Shown one piece after another: positions 32,683 through 42,867 of a stretch of 47,143 nt of DNA. The notes below the pieces were generated by a model, which searched no databases, had not been told where the DNA came from, and saw only the letters and a program-made list of their open reading frames with translations. A program made the translations under genes and the position numbers. Origin of the DNA: Caldicoprobacter algeriensis. GTDB lineage: Bacteria; Bacillota; Clostridia; Caldicoprobacterales; Caldicoprobacteraceae. Where the stretch lies: the NCBI RefSeq assembly GCF_023838525.1, contig NZ_JAHUQD010000020.1:1-47143 (forward strand), given 5' to 3'. Every line of letters begins with the position of its first letter. Position 1 is the first letter of the stretch.

Positions 32683-33561
32683 TTAATACTTAATTCTACC
32701 CTCTGCAACCTTTTTCAGATGCACTCCGTAAGGCGATTTACCATATTTCTCAGCTGCAGCTAACAATTCTTCTTTTGAAATCCAACCATTGATGTATGCT
32801 ATCTCCTCCGGCGCTGATATTACTATTCCTTGCCTTTTTTGTATTATTCTAACAAACTCAGATGCTTCAAGCAGGCTCTCTACAGTACCGGCATCAAGCC
32901 ATGCATAACCACGCCCCAGTATCTTGACATCAAGCTTGCCCATCTCTAAATAAATTTTATTTAAATCGGTTATTTCAAGCTCTCCCCTTGCGCTTGGCTT
33001 TAGTGTTTTTGCGTATTTTGCTACATTGTTATCATAAAAATATAGCCCCGTAACAGCATAGTTTGATTTCGGGTTTTTTGGTTTCTCTTCAATGGATATT
33101 ACTCTCCCATTTTGGTCAAATTCCACCACACCAAATCTTTCAGGGTCGTCCACGTAATATCCAAATATAGTAGCTCTTCCTTTGTTCTGTACAGCTTCTT
33201 TCAGTAAAGTAGTCAAATTATGGCCATAAAAAATGTTATCCCCTAGTATCATTGCACAGTCATCATCACCAATAAAGTCCTCGCCTATTATAAAGGCTTG
33301 AGCCAGGCCATCTGGCGAGGGTTGTTCGGCATAGGATAACCTTATTCCAAATTGGCCACCGTCACCTAATAATCTTTTAAAGTTTGGCAGGTCATGAGGA
33401 GTTGAAATAATAAGTATTTCCCTAATTCCAGCAAGCATAAGTGTTGACAAAGGATAATATATCATTGGTTTGTCATAGACTGGCAATAGTTGCTTGCTAG
33501 TGACTAGCGTCAATGGATATAGGCGTGTCCCCGAACCCCCGGCAAGGATTATGCCTTTCAT
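32683..33561 (-). CDS. rfbA: Glucose-1-phosphate thymidylyltransferase
   Basis: A 292-residue nucleotidyltransferase that makes dTDP-glucose. It has the nucleotide-binding start [20 protein letters not shown], then [20 protein letters not shown], the metal-site region [12 protein letters not shown] and the family hallmark [20 protein letters not shown]. First gene of the rhamnose operon. A GGAGG-type site precedes the ATG, and the 130-bp gap upstream is AT-rich with a possible TAGAAT -10, but no convincing -35 box. Confidence 0.97.
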   Translation of the reverse strand: MKGIILAGGSGTRLYPLTLVTSKQLLPVYDKPMIYYPLSTLMLAGIREILIISTPHDLPNFKRLLGDGGQFGIRLSYAEQPSPDGLAQAFIIGEDFIGDDDCAMILGDNIFYGHNLTTLLKEAVQNKGRATIFGYYVDDPERFGVVEFDQNGRVISIEEKPKNPKSNYAVTGLYFYDNNVAKYAKTLKPSARGELEITDLNKIYLEMGKLDVKILGRGYAWLDAGTVESLLEASEFVRIIQKRQGIVISAPEEIAYINGWISKEELLAAAEKYGKSPYGVHLKKVAEGRIKY

Positions 33562-33691
33562 ATATTGGACCTCCTCTATACAAATTCTACCATTAAAATT
33601 GCGTTGTATTATTTTGTTTTGTAGTGTTTTATAATATTTGTCATATATTTCATGTATTTCACCGTATAAGGCTATTTACACTTAAAAATTT

Positions 33692-34831
33692 TTATTTCTG
33701 ATTTGCTGACGTTTTTTTAATCTCAGCTAAAATTATGCTTCTTAATATATACAGTACCTTCGTAAACAAGTAATCTTTTGGGAAAATTCTATAAAGATAC
33801 TTTAAACATTTGATCTTTTTATTTATTGATTTTCTGTCGTTATATTTTAAAGAATAACCTAAAGGTTGTGATTTTTTCAATTCATCAAGGGTTGAAATAC
33901 TCATCTCTATTAATGTATTATTTTTTAATATTTCTAATCCTCTTTCCGTATTTGCAGTAAATATTGCTATTTTATCTCTACTCTGAATGCCCCAATTATC
34001 TCCTACAGAAATATCCGCATAATCTACACCAAATAATTTTTTACACCTTAGACATCCTTCTGGCATATAAAAGTAATCTTTGCTTACCAAATAATCTTCG
34101 CAACTAAATTCTATCTTTTCCTCTTCTGATTCTATAATAATATCTCCAGGCCTTTCTACTCCATACCTTGACTTATATTTTAAAATTTGTGTATTGCCAT
34201 TCAGCTGAAAATTCTTTTCCTTTAAATACTCTACCATTCCATTTTTCATTCTACCAATTGTACATGTTAAACTAATTTTAGCGTAAACATTATTTATATT
34301 GTATTTATTTATAAATCTGTCAAAAATAACATTTTGACAAGGTAAACCCACAAATAAAATTGATTTATAGTTTTTTATTTTTTTTACATTTTTGAGCATA
34401 TTTGAAGTATGATAAAAAGAACCTGAATGTTTTAAAACTTCACTCTCTGAAGTTATAAAATCACCGTAAATATTTAATCCTTCATCAACAAAAGCAACTA
34501 TAGCCGCGTCTATTTCTTTTTTACGAAAAAGATCTATTAGAATAGAAGACACTACGCCCCCAGACGCTGAATTTTTAATTATGTCTTTATCTTTCGACTT
34601 CCCAATAAAAACATGTTTTATTTTATTAAGGTCTTCCTTTTCTTCAATCAAATCAACAGAACAATAATCAATGCATAATCCGCAGTTAGTACATTTCTTG
34701 TAATCAACACAAGGAATGATCCCTCTGTTTGAAACCTCATTTAACTTTATACATTTTTTAGGGCATATTGTTTCGCAGAGGCCACACCCTACACAGTTAA
34801 AAGCAACTTTTTCGTAAACATTGTTTTTCAT
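33692..34831 (-). CDS. Fe-S protein of the F420 hydrogenase/dehydrogenase beta-subunit family
   Basis: 379 residues. The N-terminus holds two 4Fe-4S ferredoxin motifs, CVGCGLCETICPKKC and CTNCGLCIDYCS. The rest is an FrhB/FdhB-like domain (SGGVVSSILIDLF; VGLPCQNVIFDRF; GCLRCKKLFGVDYADISVGD). Proteins of this type occur in polysaccharide loci beside pyruvyl transferases, where they may supply electrons for a sugar modification. No F420 dependence is implied. It lies 5 bp after the pyruvyl transferase gene, so the two are co-expressed. Confidence 0.88.
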   Translation of the reverse strand: MKNNVYEKVAFNCVGCGLCETICPKKCIKLNEVSNRGIIPCVDYKKCTNCGLCIDYCSVDLIEEKEDLNKIKHVFIGKSKDKDIIKNSASGGVVSSILIDLFRKKEIDAAIVAFVDEGLNIYGDFITSESEVLKHSGSFYHTSNMLKNVKKIKNYKSILFVGLPCQNVIFDRFINKYNINNVYAKISLTCTIGRMKNGMVEYLKEKNFQLNGNTQILKYKSRYGVERPGDIIIESEEEKIEFSCEDYLVSKDYFYMPEGCLRCKKLFGVDYADISVGDNWGIQSRDKIAIFTANTERGLEILKNNTLIEMSISTLDELKKSQPLGYSLKYNDRKSINKKIKCLKYLYRIFPKDYLFTKVLYILRSIILAEIKKTSANQK

Positions 34832-34836
34832 AACTT

Positions 34837-35988
34837 TTATTCCCCTTTTTCAAGTTTTAAATTTTTAATAGATTCAATAGATTCCATTAAATACTCTTTA
34901 GATTCTTCAATTAGTTTAAGTATTTTATGATTTTGCTTTATACTTGCATATTTGTTTTCCTGCAAAATTTTTATAATATTTTCCACAGTCACATTGCCCC
35001 CATCTCGTATCTGATTATTTTCCACTCCATATAATTTTAAAAGATTATCTATTCTTTCATTCACTGTGCTGTGAGAAAACGTAACAAATTCTTTATTAAA
35101 AATTAATGAAAAAGCTGTTCCATGAAAAGAATTTGTCAAAACCCACTTTGAATTTAAAAATAATTTAATAAAGTCTATTGGCCCAACATCATGTAATTTC
35201 CTAATTCCTCTCATTTCAGGTTTTAACCTTAAAAATGGGATCTCTACGCTGATCACAGGTAAATTATATATCCTGGATAAGTTCTTGGCTATATTTATTA
35301 AATTTAAATTATTTTCCAACATATACACAAGTATGTATTCTTTTGCAGGTAGTTTGTACTCACTTTTCTTAGCGACAGTTTCCCATTCCTCTTTATTTAA
35401 GAGGAAAACCGGATCGACGCATAATTTATAATCTTTCCCTTTACAAAATTCGCTTAAATAATATATTGCGGTCCCCTCTCTTAAAGAAATAAAATCAAAA
35501 TCTTCTAGAGATTCTCTAAATAAGTTTACCAGGTCAGGTTTAATTTGATTTTTGCCAATACTGGCAGCATAACTTATCTTATTACAATTTATACCATTTA
35601 AAAGATAATCCCTTAAATAATCATTTGTTATATCATAATTCCAAACCTGATCACTGCCTACCACCACTACATCTAGTGCATTTATTATTCTAGTCAATTC
35701 CTCCCTATTTTTAGCTTTATTAGTTAACAACATACTAGTATTAATAAACTCTTTGAATTTTTGAATTTGTTTATACTTAATTGGTTTCTCTAGAGCTTTC
35801 CTTATCATCGACTTAATCTTTAAAGGTTTAACAAAAATCTTAGTACTGTATATATTAGCTAAATAATCTGGAACGTAATTTATAATAAAGACTTCATTAC
35901 TTTTACTCAAATACCTATACAGTGCATACATTTGTAATATAGCTCCATAATTGATTGCCCAATTAAATGTCAGTATTCCTATTTTCAT
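34837..35988 (-). CDS. Polysaccharide pyruvyl transferase family protein
   Basis: A 383-residue PF04230 protein of the CsaB/WcaK type, which transfers pyruvate from PEP to sugars or modifies surface glycans. Family marks are the start IGILTFNWAINYGAILQMYA, the VVVGSDQVWNYDIT block, SYAASIGKNQIKP, the pair of strand motifs around ISLREGTAIYYL, and LTNSFHGTAFSLIFNKEF near the end. It lies 14 bp downstream of a GT4 glycosyltransferase and upstream of the Fe-S protein, a common trio in capsule clusters. Confidence 0.9.
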   Translation of the reverse strand: MKIGILTFNWAINYGAILQMYALYRYLSKSNEVFIINYVPDYLANIYSTKIFVKPLKIKSMIRKALEKPIKYKQIQKFKEFINTSMLLTNKAKNREELTRIINALDVVVVGSDQVWNYDITNDYLRDYLLNGINCNKISYAASIGKNQIKPDLVNLFRESLEDFDFISLREGTAIYYLSEFCKGKDYKLCVDPVFLLNKEEWETVAKKSEYKLPAKEYILVYMLENNLNLINIAKNLSRIYNLPVISVEIPFLRLKPEMRGIRKLHDVGPIDFIKLFLNSKWVLTNSFHGTAFSLIFNKEFVTFSHSTVNERIDNLLKLYGVENNQIRDGGNVTVENIIKILQENKYASIKQNHKILKLIEESKEYLMESIESIKNLKLEKGE

Positions 35989-36002
35989 AGAATTTTTGCC
36001 TC

Positions 36003-37400
36003 CTATATACTCTCATAGCAATTTAGTACTTCCTTACAGTGCTCTTCCATAAGATATTTAAATTTTCCCTTCAATATTTCTTCATGATAATTTTTCAGCA
36101 ACATTGGATGTTCTAAGATTTTTATTAATGATTCTTTTAAATTTTCGTTACTATCATCATCTTTGTAAATAATTCCATTAACGCCATTTGTAATTAAATC
36201 GGTAAATCCTACATTATCCGAAACCACTGCTGGTATTCCATATGAATAAGCCTCTAGGCCAATAAACCCAAATGTTTCCTTCCATTTACTTGGAATAATT
36301 AAAACACTAGAGTTAGAAAATATATTAGATAAGTCTTCATGTCCATACTTTCCATGAAATTTAAAGAAATTTTTGTCCAATTTACTCATATCTATATCGG
36401 AACAATCTCCATATATATTTAGTTCCCAATTTGTATATCTTTGTCTTATTTCATTTAAAACGTTTATTAAATCAAAAAAGCCCTTTTTCTTATTCAAATA
36501 CCCCATAAAAAGAAAGCTAACTTTATCACTTATTAAAGGCTTGTACTTAATAATATTTCTATTATCTTGTATTCCGGAATGTGTGATATTTAAGATTTCA
36601 TGTTTTATATTATTTAAATTGACATACTTTCCATATTCGCTTTTTGTAATCCTGCTATTAAATAACACAATATCGAATTTTTCTAAGATTGTCTTGTAGT
36701 ATTCTCTAAAATGCATAAATGCTTTTTTCTTTTCTTTATTATGTTCTATTTCTTTGTAGTCTATATTATTATCAAACGATAGAGTGTTGTTTTTTGCTTT
36801 TTTTAATAATCGTAGCATTAAATTTATTGTGTAACTTGATAAATAATGTTTATTAATTAAAATTTTCAAATTTCTCTTACTATAATTATAATTCCTGGTA
36901 TGATAAGTACATAAAAGACATTCTTCGCCATTTTTATAATCACTACACAATGAGTTATCATATTTAAAAAAATCGATACTAGGACAAAGGCCAAAATAAT
37001 CATGAGTAGTAAATACTGTTTTTATATTTAAAGTTTTAGCTTCATTTAGAAGTTCTATTGGAAATCCCATTAACGAGTGAACATGTAATATTTTAAACTC
37101 ATGTTTTTTCAAAAAATCTCTATAATTATTAGTTGATTTTTGCTTTATAAATCCATCTGAAGTATTAACCCATGGAAAAACCATCAATTGTGGATTTATA
37201 ATTTGATATATTGGTAAACCTTCCTGCATTTTATAAAATTTTATCTCACTTTTAGACATATCTCCAGTATATATCCCGGGCATTAACATAGCAACATTAT
37301 GACCCATTTTCAATTGTTCTTTCGCCAAATCTGTAGCATAAATCATAAGCCCTCCATCATGTAGTGGTGGAAAACCCAAAAAATAGTGCAATATTTTCAT
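36003..37400 (-). CDS. Glycosyltransferase family 4 enzyme
   Basis: A 465-residue GT-B enzyme. The acceptor half starts MKILHYFLGFPPLHDGGLMI with the HVHSLMGFPIELL and VFTTHDYFGLCPS motifs. A cysteine cluster CSDYKNGEECLLCTYH follows, as in GT4 enzymes with a small metal-like insertion. The donor half shows VSFLFMGYLNKKKGFFDLIN and the E-x7-E motif ETFGFIGLEAYSYGIPAVVS. It adds a sugar to a lipid-linked repeat unit in the cytoplasm. The specific sugar is unknown. Confidence 0.92.
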   Translation of the reverse strand: MKILHYFLGFPPLHDGGLMIYATDLAKEQLKMGHNVAMLMPGIYTGDMSKSEIKFYKMQEGLPIYQIINPQLMVFPWVNTSDGFIKQKSTNNYRDFLKKHEFKILHVHSLMGFPIELLNEAKTLNIKTVFTTHDYFGLCPSIDFFKYDNSLCSDYKNGEECLLCTYHTRNYNYSKRNLKILINKHYLSSYTINLMLRLLKKAKNNTLSFDNNIDYKEIEHNKEKKKAFMHFREYYKTILEKFDIVLFNSRITKSEYGKYVNLNNIKHEILNITHSGIQDNRNIIKYKPLISDKVSFLFMGYLNKKKGFFDLINVLNEIRQRYTNWELNIYGDCSDIDMSKLDKNFFKFHGKYGHEDLSNIFSNSSVLIIPSKWKETFGFIGLEAYSYGIPAVVSDNVGFTDLITNGVNGIIYKDDDSNENLKESLIKILEHPMLLKNYHEEILKGKFKYLMEEHCKEVLNCYESI

Positions 37401-38098
37401 GTTATCATTCTCCTATACTTAAGTTTTCTAATTTTGATTTCTTCTATTTTTCTACGGATTCTCATTCCTACTTTTAAAAATTGATTAAACTCCTCTTGCT
37501 TACAGCTAACATACCCTTCCGACAATATAATTTCTTAGGAAAACAATATAATTTCTTAGGAAAATTTTGATTCTGGTGTAAAAAAGCCATGTTTTTATCT
37601 TCAACAATTGACCTTTAAAAACTTTATAAGGCAACAATTGGGAATTTAACGTTATATACAACCTATCTCAATAAATTTCTTATTTTCTCGTATAATAGTG
37701 TTTGTAAAGAACAAATCAATCGGCCTTTAGACCATTTGTTTTTTTCAGTTATTTACTGGTAATTAACTCACCACTTCTTAACTCCCATTCAAAGCTCGCT
37801 ACAGCTTTTGAATGGAACTTCAGCTATAACCATATACTCACCTCTGTTAAGTTTAAAAGTTTCAAAAGGTTTGAAAAAGCCAATAGTTGAAGCAAACTAT
37901 AATGTTAAAACTAATCAAACCGAAATAGTTTCATTGGTATTGTAATCAGTAGTTAAGAATATTATTCTATTGATAGGGTAATACTAGCTTTCGTTTATTT
38001 TTGCGTGAAGAAGTATTATTTGGACAAAGGTGGTTATATTACCTCTTGCATATATAACTACTGGTATATTGATATTAGGAAATTTTATACATTTTCTC
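37401..38098. other. 700-bp non-coding gap in the glycan locus
   Basis: No gene-like frame was found. It contains a perfect tandem 21-bp duplication (37522-37542 and 37543-37563), a hairpin at 37785-37815 (ccattcaaagc/gcttttgaatgg) and a T-run hairpin near 37710-37745. A promoter for the GT4 operon may lie close to 37420. IS debris is possible but I recognise no transposase. Confidence 0.5.
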
Positions 38099-39403
38099 TC
38101 AATTCTTTTGTTTGAAATTTAGGTATTTAACATTCTTTAACCTTGCCTGTTTACGATCAAAGGAGCATATAGCATAGGAACTAAAAATAAAATATAAGTA
38201 TAATTGATTATAATCATATATGGGATTCCCAGTTAAAAAATAAATAAGAAACATAAACTGGAGATATAACGTAAATCGAAAAGTTATCAGCAAGTGCTTG
38301 TCCTCAGAATACTTCAAATTCTTTATACTAACAATGCCAGAGAGAAGAGTTACTATAAAAGAAGCAATTATTAATATGGTTCCAATTATTCCTGTTTCTG
38401 ATAATAATTGTAAAAATACGTTATGGGTATACGTTTTTTCTAGCATGTCAATTCTATAAAATGTATAATACAAAAAGGTATTAATTCCATGACCCAAAAT
38501 TGGTCTTTGTAAAAACAATTCCCACGCAAGATTATATAACTTAAATCTATTATATATTGATTCCATGTTCATAAATCTATCAAATATAGACGAAGGGAAA
38601 AAGCAATATGACAAAAGTATACAAATAAATATTAATACTATCAGCAAAATAAATTTTGTTAATCTTGATAAATGCGTTTTCTTATGATAAAAGAAAAATA
38701 CTACTAAAACCATTGAAAGAATCGAAGCTAAAAAAGCATATCGACTTCCTGTCAGAAATATTGAAATAAAGAAAATGATAATATATACCACGTGAATTAC
38801 CTTTCTTTGCGTTAACATCTCACAAAGAGCTATTCCCAAGCCGAGAGATAATATAAATCCGTTATTACCAGCGAATCTGCCTATGCCAACATATCTATTG
38901 AATACAATCATTAAACTCTTAATTTCTGAGACACTTTTGGAATCAAACAAAAGTTCTAAAATTCTATAATACAAAGTCACATCTAACAAAGGCAATAAAG
39001 TAAATACAGCAAAAATTACCGAAAAATATTTTTGTATCTTCATAACATTTAATAACAACTCTTTATTGTTACTAAAATAGATGAAATACAACACTCCAAT
39101 CAAAAATAGCATCGTATATTTCAAAGATTCTTGTTGAAAACGAGAAATAAGAGACGATAAGATCATCACAATGACAGATACTATCCACAAAAGATGTATT
39201 TTGTTAATGACTACATTATTTTTATTTAAAAGTAGTAGATAAAAGATTATACATGCAATAATTATTGAACCCCTAGTTGACAAAAAAGCAAGTCTGTCAA
39301 TTTTAAAACTATATATTACAACAACCAAAAAAAGCAAATTTAGATTCTTTAAAGTACCTATAACATCAATATAACACAATCTGTATTTACAATTCATTAG
39401 CAC
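38099..39403 (-). CDS. O-antigen ligase / Wzy-type polymerase membrane protein
   Basis: 434 residues with about 10-12 membrane segments and a large outside loop. The loop contains the family motif region NLAWELFLQRPILGHGINTF and TYTHNVFLQLLSETGIIGT (H-N...L.E.G), typical of the Wzy_C/O-antigen ligase superfamily. Upstream are GSRYAFLASILSMVLVVFF and the glycine-rich RYVGIGRFAGNNGFILSLGL. It would join repeat units or ligate glycan on the outer face of the membrane. An IS-end repeat lies about 90 bp upstream of its start. Confidence 0.85.
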   Translation of the reverse strand: MLMNCKYRLCYIDVIGTLKNLNLLFLVVVIYSFKIDRLAFLSTRGSIIIACIIFYLLLLNKNNVVINKIHLLWIVSVIVMILSSLISRFQQESLKYTMLFLIGVLYFIYFSNNKELLLNVMKIQKYFSVIFAVFTLLPLLDVTLYYRILELLFDSKSVSEIKSLMIVFNRYVGIGRFAGNNGFILSLGLGIALCEMLTQRKVIHVVYIIIFFISIFLTGSRYAFLASILSMVLVVFFFYHKKTHLSRLTKFILLIVLIFICILLSYCFFPSSIFDRFMNMESIYNRFKLYNLAWELFLQRPILGHGINTFLYYTFYRIDMLEKTYTHNVFLQLLSETGIIGTILIIASFIVTLLSGIVSIKNLKYSEDKHLLITFRFTLYLQFMFLIYFLTGNPIYDYNQLYLYFIFSSYAICSFDRKQARLKNVKYLNFKQKN

Positions 39404-39493
39404 ATAACTCCTTCAAATACATTAGTATATTATTTGGCCCTAAACTTATTTAAAAATTTTATTTTTTCAACCAATATTTTAAAAATCCATTTT

Positions 39494-39770
39494 TGTACGC
39501 TCTCAAAAAGCACGAAAGTTTTATCTTTATATATTTCCAGGGTTCAGCTTTTAAGCTTCACCTCTATTTTATAGACACCTTTCATACACAAATTTCCATT
39601 TATTACAGCTTCGCTTTTTTAGCTTCTTCCCTCAAAATAGTTTTATGTTTACCAATTCTATTTCGTTTGAGAGGTTTTACCTGCTAAGAAACTGGCAATT
39701 TCATTATGATTATCAAAAACATCCTTTACAACACCTATCCATCCCTATTTAAAAAGAAAAAAGCAGGCTT
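39494..39770 (+). mobile_element. IS-end repeat, copy 1
   Basis: About 277 bp that align, in the same orientation, to 41928-42210 at roughly 75-80% identity (shared blocks: gttttatctttatat, catacacaaatttcc, gaggggttttac). In copy 2 a transposase frame follows, so this is the 5' end of that IS. It is broken at about 39770, where an unrelated transposase fragment begins. Confidence 0.75.
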
Positions 39771-39983
39771 CCCCTCCTATTATGACATTCACCGGAGAAT
39801 TAGGCCTCGCAGCAGCATTATCACTATACAACACCCTGAATCTCTCTTCATCTATCTTTGGAAAAATATATTCCCTAAAAGCATGACACCAACTATTCTT
39901 CAAAATGTCTATTAAATACTTTGGCATTCTATTCAGTGGATCAAACATCGATATTTGATAATTTGCATTCCTACAAAACATAA
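39770..39983 (-). pseudogene. IS1182/DUF772-type transposase N-terminal fragment
   Basis: The frame reads MFCRNANYQISMFDPLNRMP, then FPKIDEERFRVLYSDNAAAR, then PNSPVNVIIG and runs into copy 1 of the IS-end repeat. (F..LYSD...RPN.PVN..iGa) is the conserved N-terminal DUF772 segment of IS1182-like transposases. The catalytic DDE domain is absent. It is an inactive relic in the opposite orientation to the neighbouring IS end. Confidence 0.6.
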
Positions 39984-40196
39984 TGGCATCATCCCTTTTC
40001 CTAGAATTTGATACCATTATTATATCATATTTTGCTATATTTGTTTATATTTTCTAGCTTTTTGTGGGACAATCATTACATAATTTTACAGTTGCTTATT
40101 AATTAACTACACATATCAAACTAAGAAGAACAATTGGCGTTCAGCCCTTTAAATTTCTCCTTTTTAAAAATTCTAACTTTAAACTACTTTTACTCT

Positions 40197-41030
40197 TTAA
40201 CAGTATCCTAATTTTTGAAGCGTAAGCTTATTTTTCATATCCCTTTCTTTATCAAAAAACCAGCCCCATTTATTGAAGTACTTTATAGCACTATCAATGT
40301 GATAATAAAGAAGCTTAAAATTTTCGTATGAACCTTTTCCATATTCGTGATATATGTGAACGTAAGGGAAGTAAATAGTCTTAGCAACTTTATGTATGCG
40401 TCTTGTTAAATCTGTATCTTCTAAATACATAAAAAATCTTTCATCAAATAAACCAACTTTTTTAATTATGTTTGTTCTCAAAAACATACAACATCCTGAT
40501 AAACATGGAACCTCCATAATTTTATCATAGCCAGTAAATCTTAACTCATAAATTTTGTTCCTTTTTTCTATGAATTTTTTAAATGGACCACAGTTTAAAA
40601 ATCTTCTTCCAAATAAATCTATTGGTTTCGGCAGCAATTTGCATAAATACTGTAATTTACCATCAGGATATAAAACTTTTGGCATTACAACTCCTACATC
40701 TGGGTTATTTTCCATAAAATTATAAAGTTCTTCTAAAACTCCTTTTTCAAAATATACATCAGGATTTAAAACCAGATGATATGGTGTATTCTCTTCAATT
40801 GATTTTCTAATGGCTATATTGTGAGCTCCACCAAAGCCAAGATTAGTATTATTGAAAATGTATTCTATTCTATTATCTATTTTTGCCAACTCTTTTAAAT
40901 CGTTGTTTGATGAATTATCAACTAAATATAATTTTACTTTTAAATCTGTATTCAAAAAACTGTAAATTGCCTTTAAAAGCTGTTCTTTTTGGTTATGATA
41001 TAGAACTATAGATGCATTAATGTGCCTCAT
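40197..41030 (-). CDS. Glycosyltransferase family 2 enzyme (rhamnosyltransferase-like)
   Basis: A 277-residue GT-A enzyme. It begins with NASIVLYHNQKEQLLKAIYS, then LYLVDNSSNNDLKELAKIDN. The donor-site region NTNLGFGGAHNIAIR and the metal motif LNPDVYFEKGVLEEL (N-P-D in place of D-x-D, usual for this GT2 branch) are clear. Later comes GCCMFLRTNIIKKVGLFDER, FFMYLEDTDLTRRIH. Similar enzymes add rhamnose, which fits the nearby rfb operon. It overlaps the upstream GT2 gene by 14 bp. Confidence 0.9.
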   Translation of the reverse strand: MRHINASIVLYHNQKEQLLKAIYSFLNTDLKVKLYLVDNSSNNDLKELAKIDNRIEYIFNNTNLGFGGAHNIAIRKSIEENTPYHLVLNPDVYFEKGVLEELYNFMENNPDVGVVMPKVLYPDGKLQYLCKLLPKPIDLFGRRFLNCGPFKKFIEKRNKIYELRFTGYDKIMEVPCLSGCCMFLRTNIIKKVGLFDERFFMYLEDTDLTRRIHKVAKTIYFPYVHIYHEYGKGSYENFKLLYYHIDSAIKYFNKWGWFFDKERDMKNKLTLQKLGYC

Positions 41031-41901
41031 TTAACTCACCTGATTTTCCAGTAATTCCATGCCAAAAACCTAATACAGTATATTTTAAGTGAATTAAGTG
41101 CGGTTTAGATAATAAAGCAAACAAAAAAATGTTTCTAAATGTTTTTAAAAATAAAATCACACGATGAGGAATATCTAGATTACTATTTCTTAATGCTAAA
41201 TAAGTACCATTTCTTATTGTATAATAGTGTCTTAATGGAGATTTTAAAGTAACATTTTTTGAAAAAAACCTAATAGATTTTTCACCATGTTTATGAAGTA
41301 TCTTTACATCGGCATTTCCAATTATCTTATATCCTTTTTTAACAGCTCTCCAGCACCATTCCATGTCAACCCAATCGATAAATAAATCTTCTTTCATCAG
41401 ACCAATATAGGATAGATAGCGAGAATTTAAAATTGTCCCTGATGCGATTAGTTGTAAAACCTCATGCTTCCCTGAAGTTGGGTAAAATCTTTTAAAACCA
41501 AATAACCCTTTTTTTATAAAAAATTGTTTTCTACCAGTATTTGCATCTATAAATAATGGTCCACACGCAGCTATTTCTTCCTCTTTAAAACACTCCAGCA
41601 TTTTTTCTACAAAATCCGGCGGATAAACTGTATCTTGGTCAGAAAGTAATATATAATCTGCATTATTTTCTAAAGCCTTTTTTATTCCTACATTTTGAGC
41701 ATAAGCTATTCCATAGTTATCTTTTAAATATATAACTTCTAGGTTGGGAAACGTTTTAAAACTTTCAAGCTTTTCACAACCACCATGAGTATTATCTACT
41801 ATAATGACTTTGTCTAATTGATTTTTTAGACTATGAATACACTTTTCTAAAATTACCACATCTGGTTTATAAGTTACTATAACTCCAAATATTTTGCTCA
41901 C
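41017..41901 (-). CDS. Glycosyltransferase family 2 enzyme
   Basis: 294 residues from a GTG at 41901, chosen because GGAGGT (41909-41914) precedes it by 7 bp. A longer frame to 42021 reads into the IS-end repeat and is not supported. The start is SKIFGVIVTYKPDVVILEKC, then VIIVDNTHGG, the donor region LKDNYGIAYAQNVGIKKALE, the metal site ILLSDQDTVYPPDFVEKML and the late block LFIDWVDMEWCWRAVKKGYK. The sequence plan is that of RfbF/WbbL-like rhamnosyltransferases. Any promoter must lie in the adjacent IS sequence. Confidence 0.9.
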   Translation of the reverse strand: MSKIFGVIVTYKPDVVILEKCIHSLKNQLDKVIIVDNTHGGCEKLESFKTFPNLEVIYLKDNYGIAYAQNVGIKKALENNADYILLSDQDTVYPPDFVEKMLECFKEEEIAACGPLFIDANTGRKQFFIKKGLFGFKRFYPTSGKHEVLQLIASGTILNSRYLSYIGLMKEDLFIDWVDMEWCWRAVKKGYKIIGNADVKILHKHGEKSIRFFSKNVTLKSPLRHYYTIRNGTYLALRNSNLDIPHRVILFLKTFRNIFLFALLSKPHLIHLKYTVLGFWHGITGKSGELNEAH

Positions 41902-41927
41902 CAATTTTACCTCCAGCTTATTTTTAC

Positions 41928-42772
41928 GTACGCTCTCGAAAAGACCGAGAGTTTTATCTTTATATGTTTCAGGGCCTAGCTTTTCAGCTTCACCCCTACT
42001 TTGTATACGATTTTCATACACAAATTTCCTTCTATTTCCTTATATTACACCTTCGCTTTTTAAACTTTTTTCCCCAAAATAGTTCTCTATCCACTAATTT
42101 TATTCCATTTGAGGGGTTTTACATGCTTAGAAACTAGCAATCTCATTCTGATTATCAACAACTTCACAGCACCTATCTATCCATGCTCAAAAAGAAAAAT
42201 ATAGGCTTATCCACTTCGATAAAGCTATCTCCTAAGCTCTATCTCCTCAACCTGGATAACCTGCTTCCCATAATAAAACCTCTTCACCTTGAATTCGGGC
42301 GCCCAGCTAAAAATCAACAGGGCATTATCCGTTCTTTGGTATTAATGCTCGAACTACAGGTATATTCTATCACAAATTGGGTAAAAACTCTACAACATGA
42401 TCAACTTCTTTTCGATATTTGCGGCTTCGATTCCGATAAAGCCCCCAGCGTCGGCTCCTACTACGACCTGCTCTGGCGCCTCTGGTTTGCTTCACACAAA
42501 AAACTTCTGAAAAGAATACGCCATCTCCGCCCCTTCTCACCTAAACCAAACAAAACTTAACCAAAAACTGACCAACAAACACACAGGTATCGTAAGAAAA
42601 CTTGTAGATCGCACTATTAAATGTAAGCTCCCTGACTTTAGACCTGAAAAAATCCTTCAAGAATTCCTGGCACGCTGCCTGGTCGATACCTCCGTCAAAA
42701 TGGACCTCTCTTAGGCGATATTTCCCAATTATCCATTGTTTTCGACGGCTCGCCTTACAAATTTGTATAATC
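41928..42772 (+). mobile_element. Degenerate insertion sequence, copy 2, with broken transposase
   Basis: A 5' non-coding end (like 39494-39770) is followed by a transposase N-terminal frame at 42183-42560: LHLEFGRPAKNQQGIIRSLV, then LMLELQVYSITNWVKTLQHD and SVGSYYDLLWRLW. A frameshift near 42545 leads to KLTNKHTGIVRKLVDRTIK, then KILQEFLARCLVDTSVKMDL, an in-frame stop, and another shift to LSIVFDGSPYKFV before the sequence ends at about 42772. The catalytic core is lost. Family not certain (an ISNCY/IS1182-like DDE transposase). It separates the GT2 pair from the initiating transferase gene. Confidence 0.7.
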
Positions 42773-42867
42773 CATTTTTAAAATCTTGGTAACTATTCCT
42801 AAGATAGTTTTCGGGAGTGTTCATTTACATTCATTCGCACATACATCTTTCTACTCCTCTTTTAGAC

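Noticed and set aside
41902-42021. N-terminal extension of the GT2 gene (40 residues)
   Set aside because: It lies largely within the IS-end repeat and has no ribosome site, while GGAGGT plus GTG at 41901 begins exactly at the GT2 fold.
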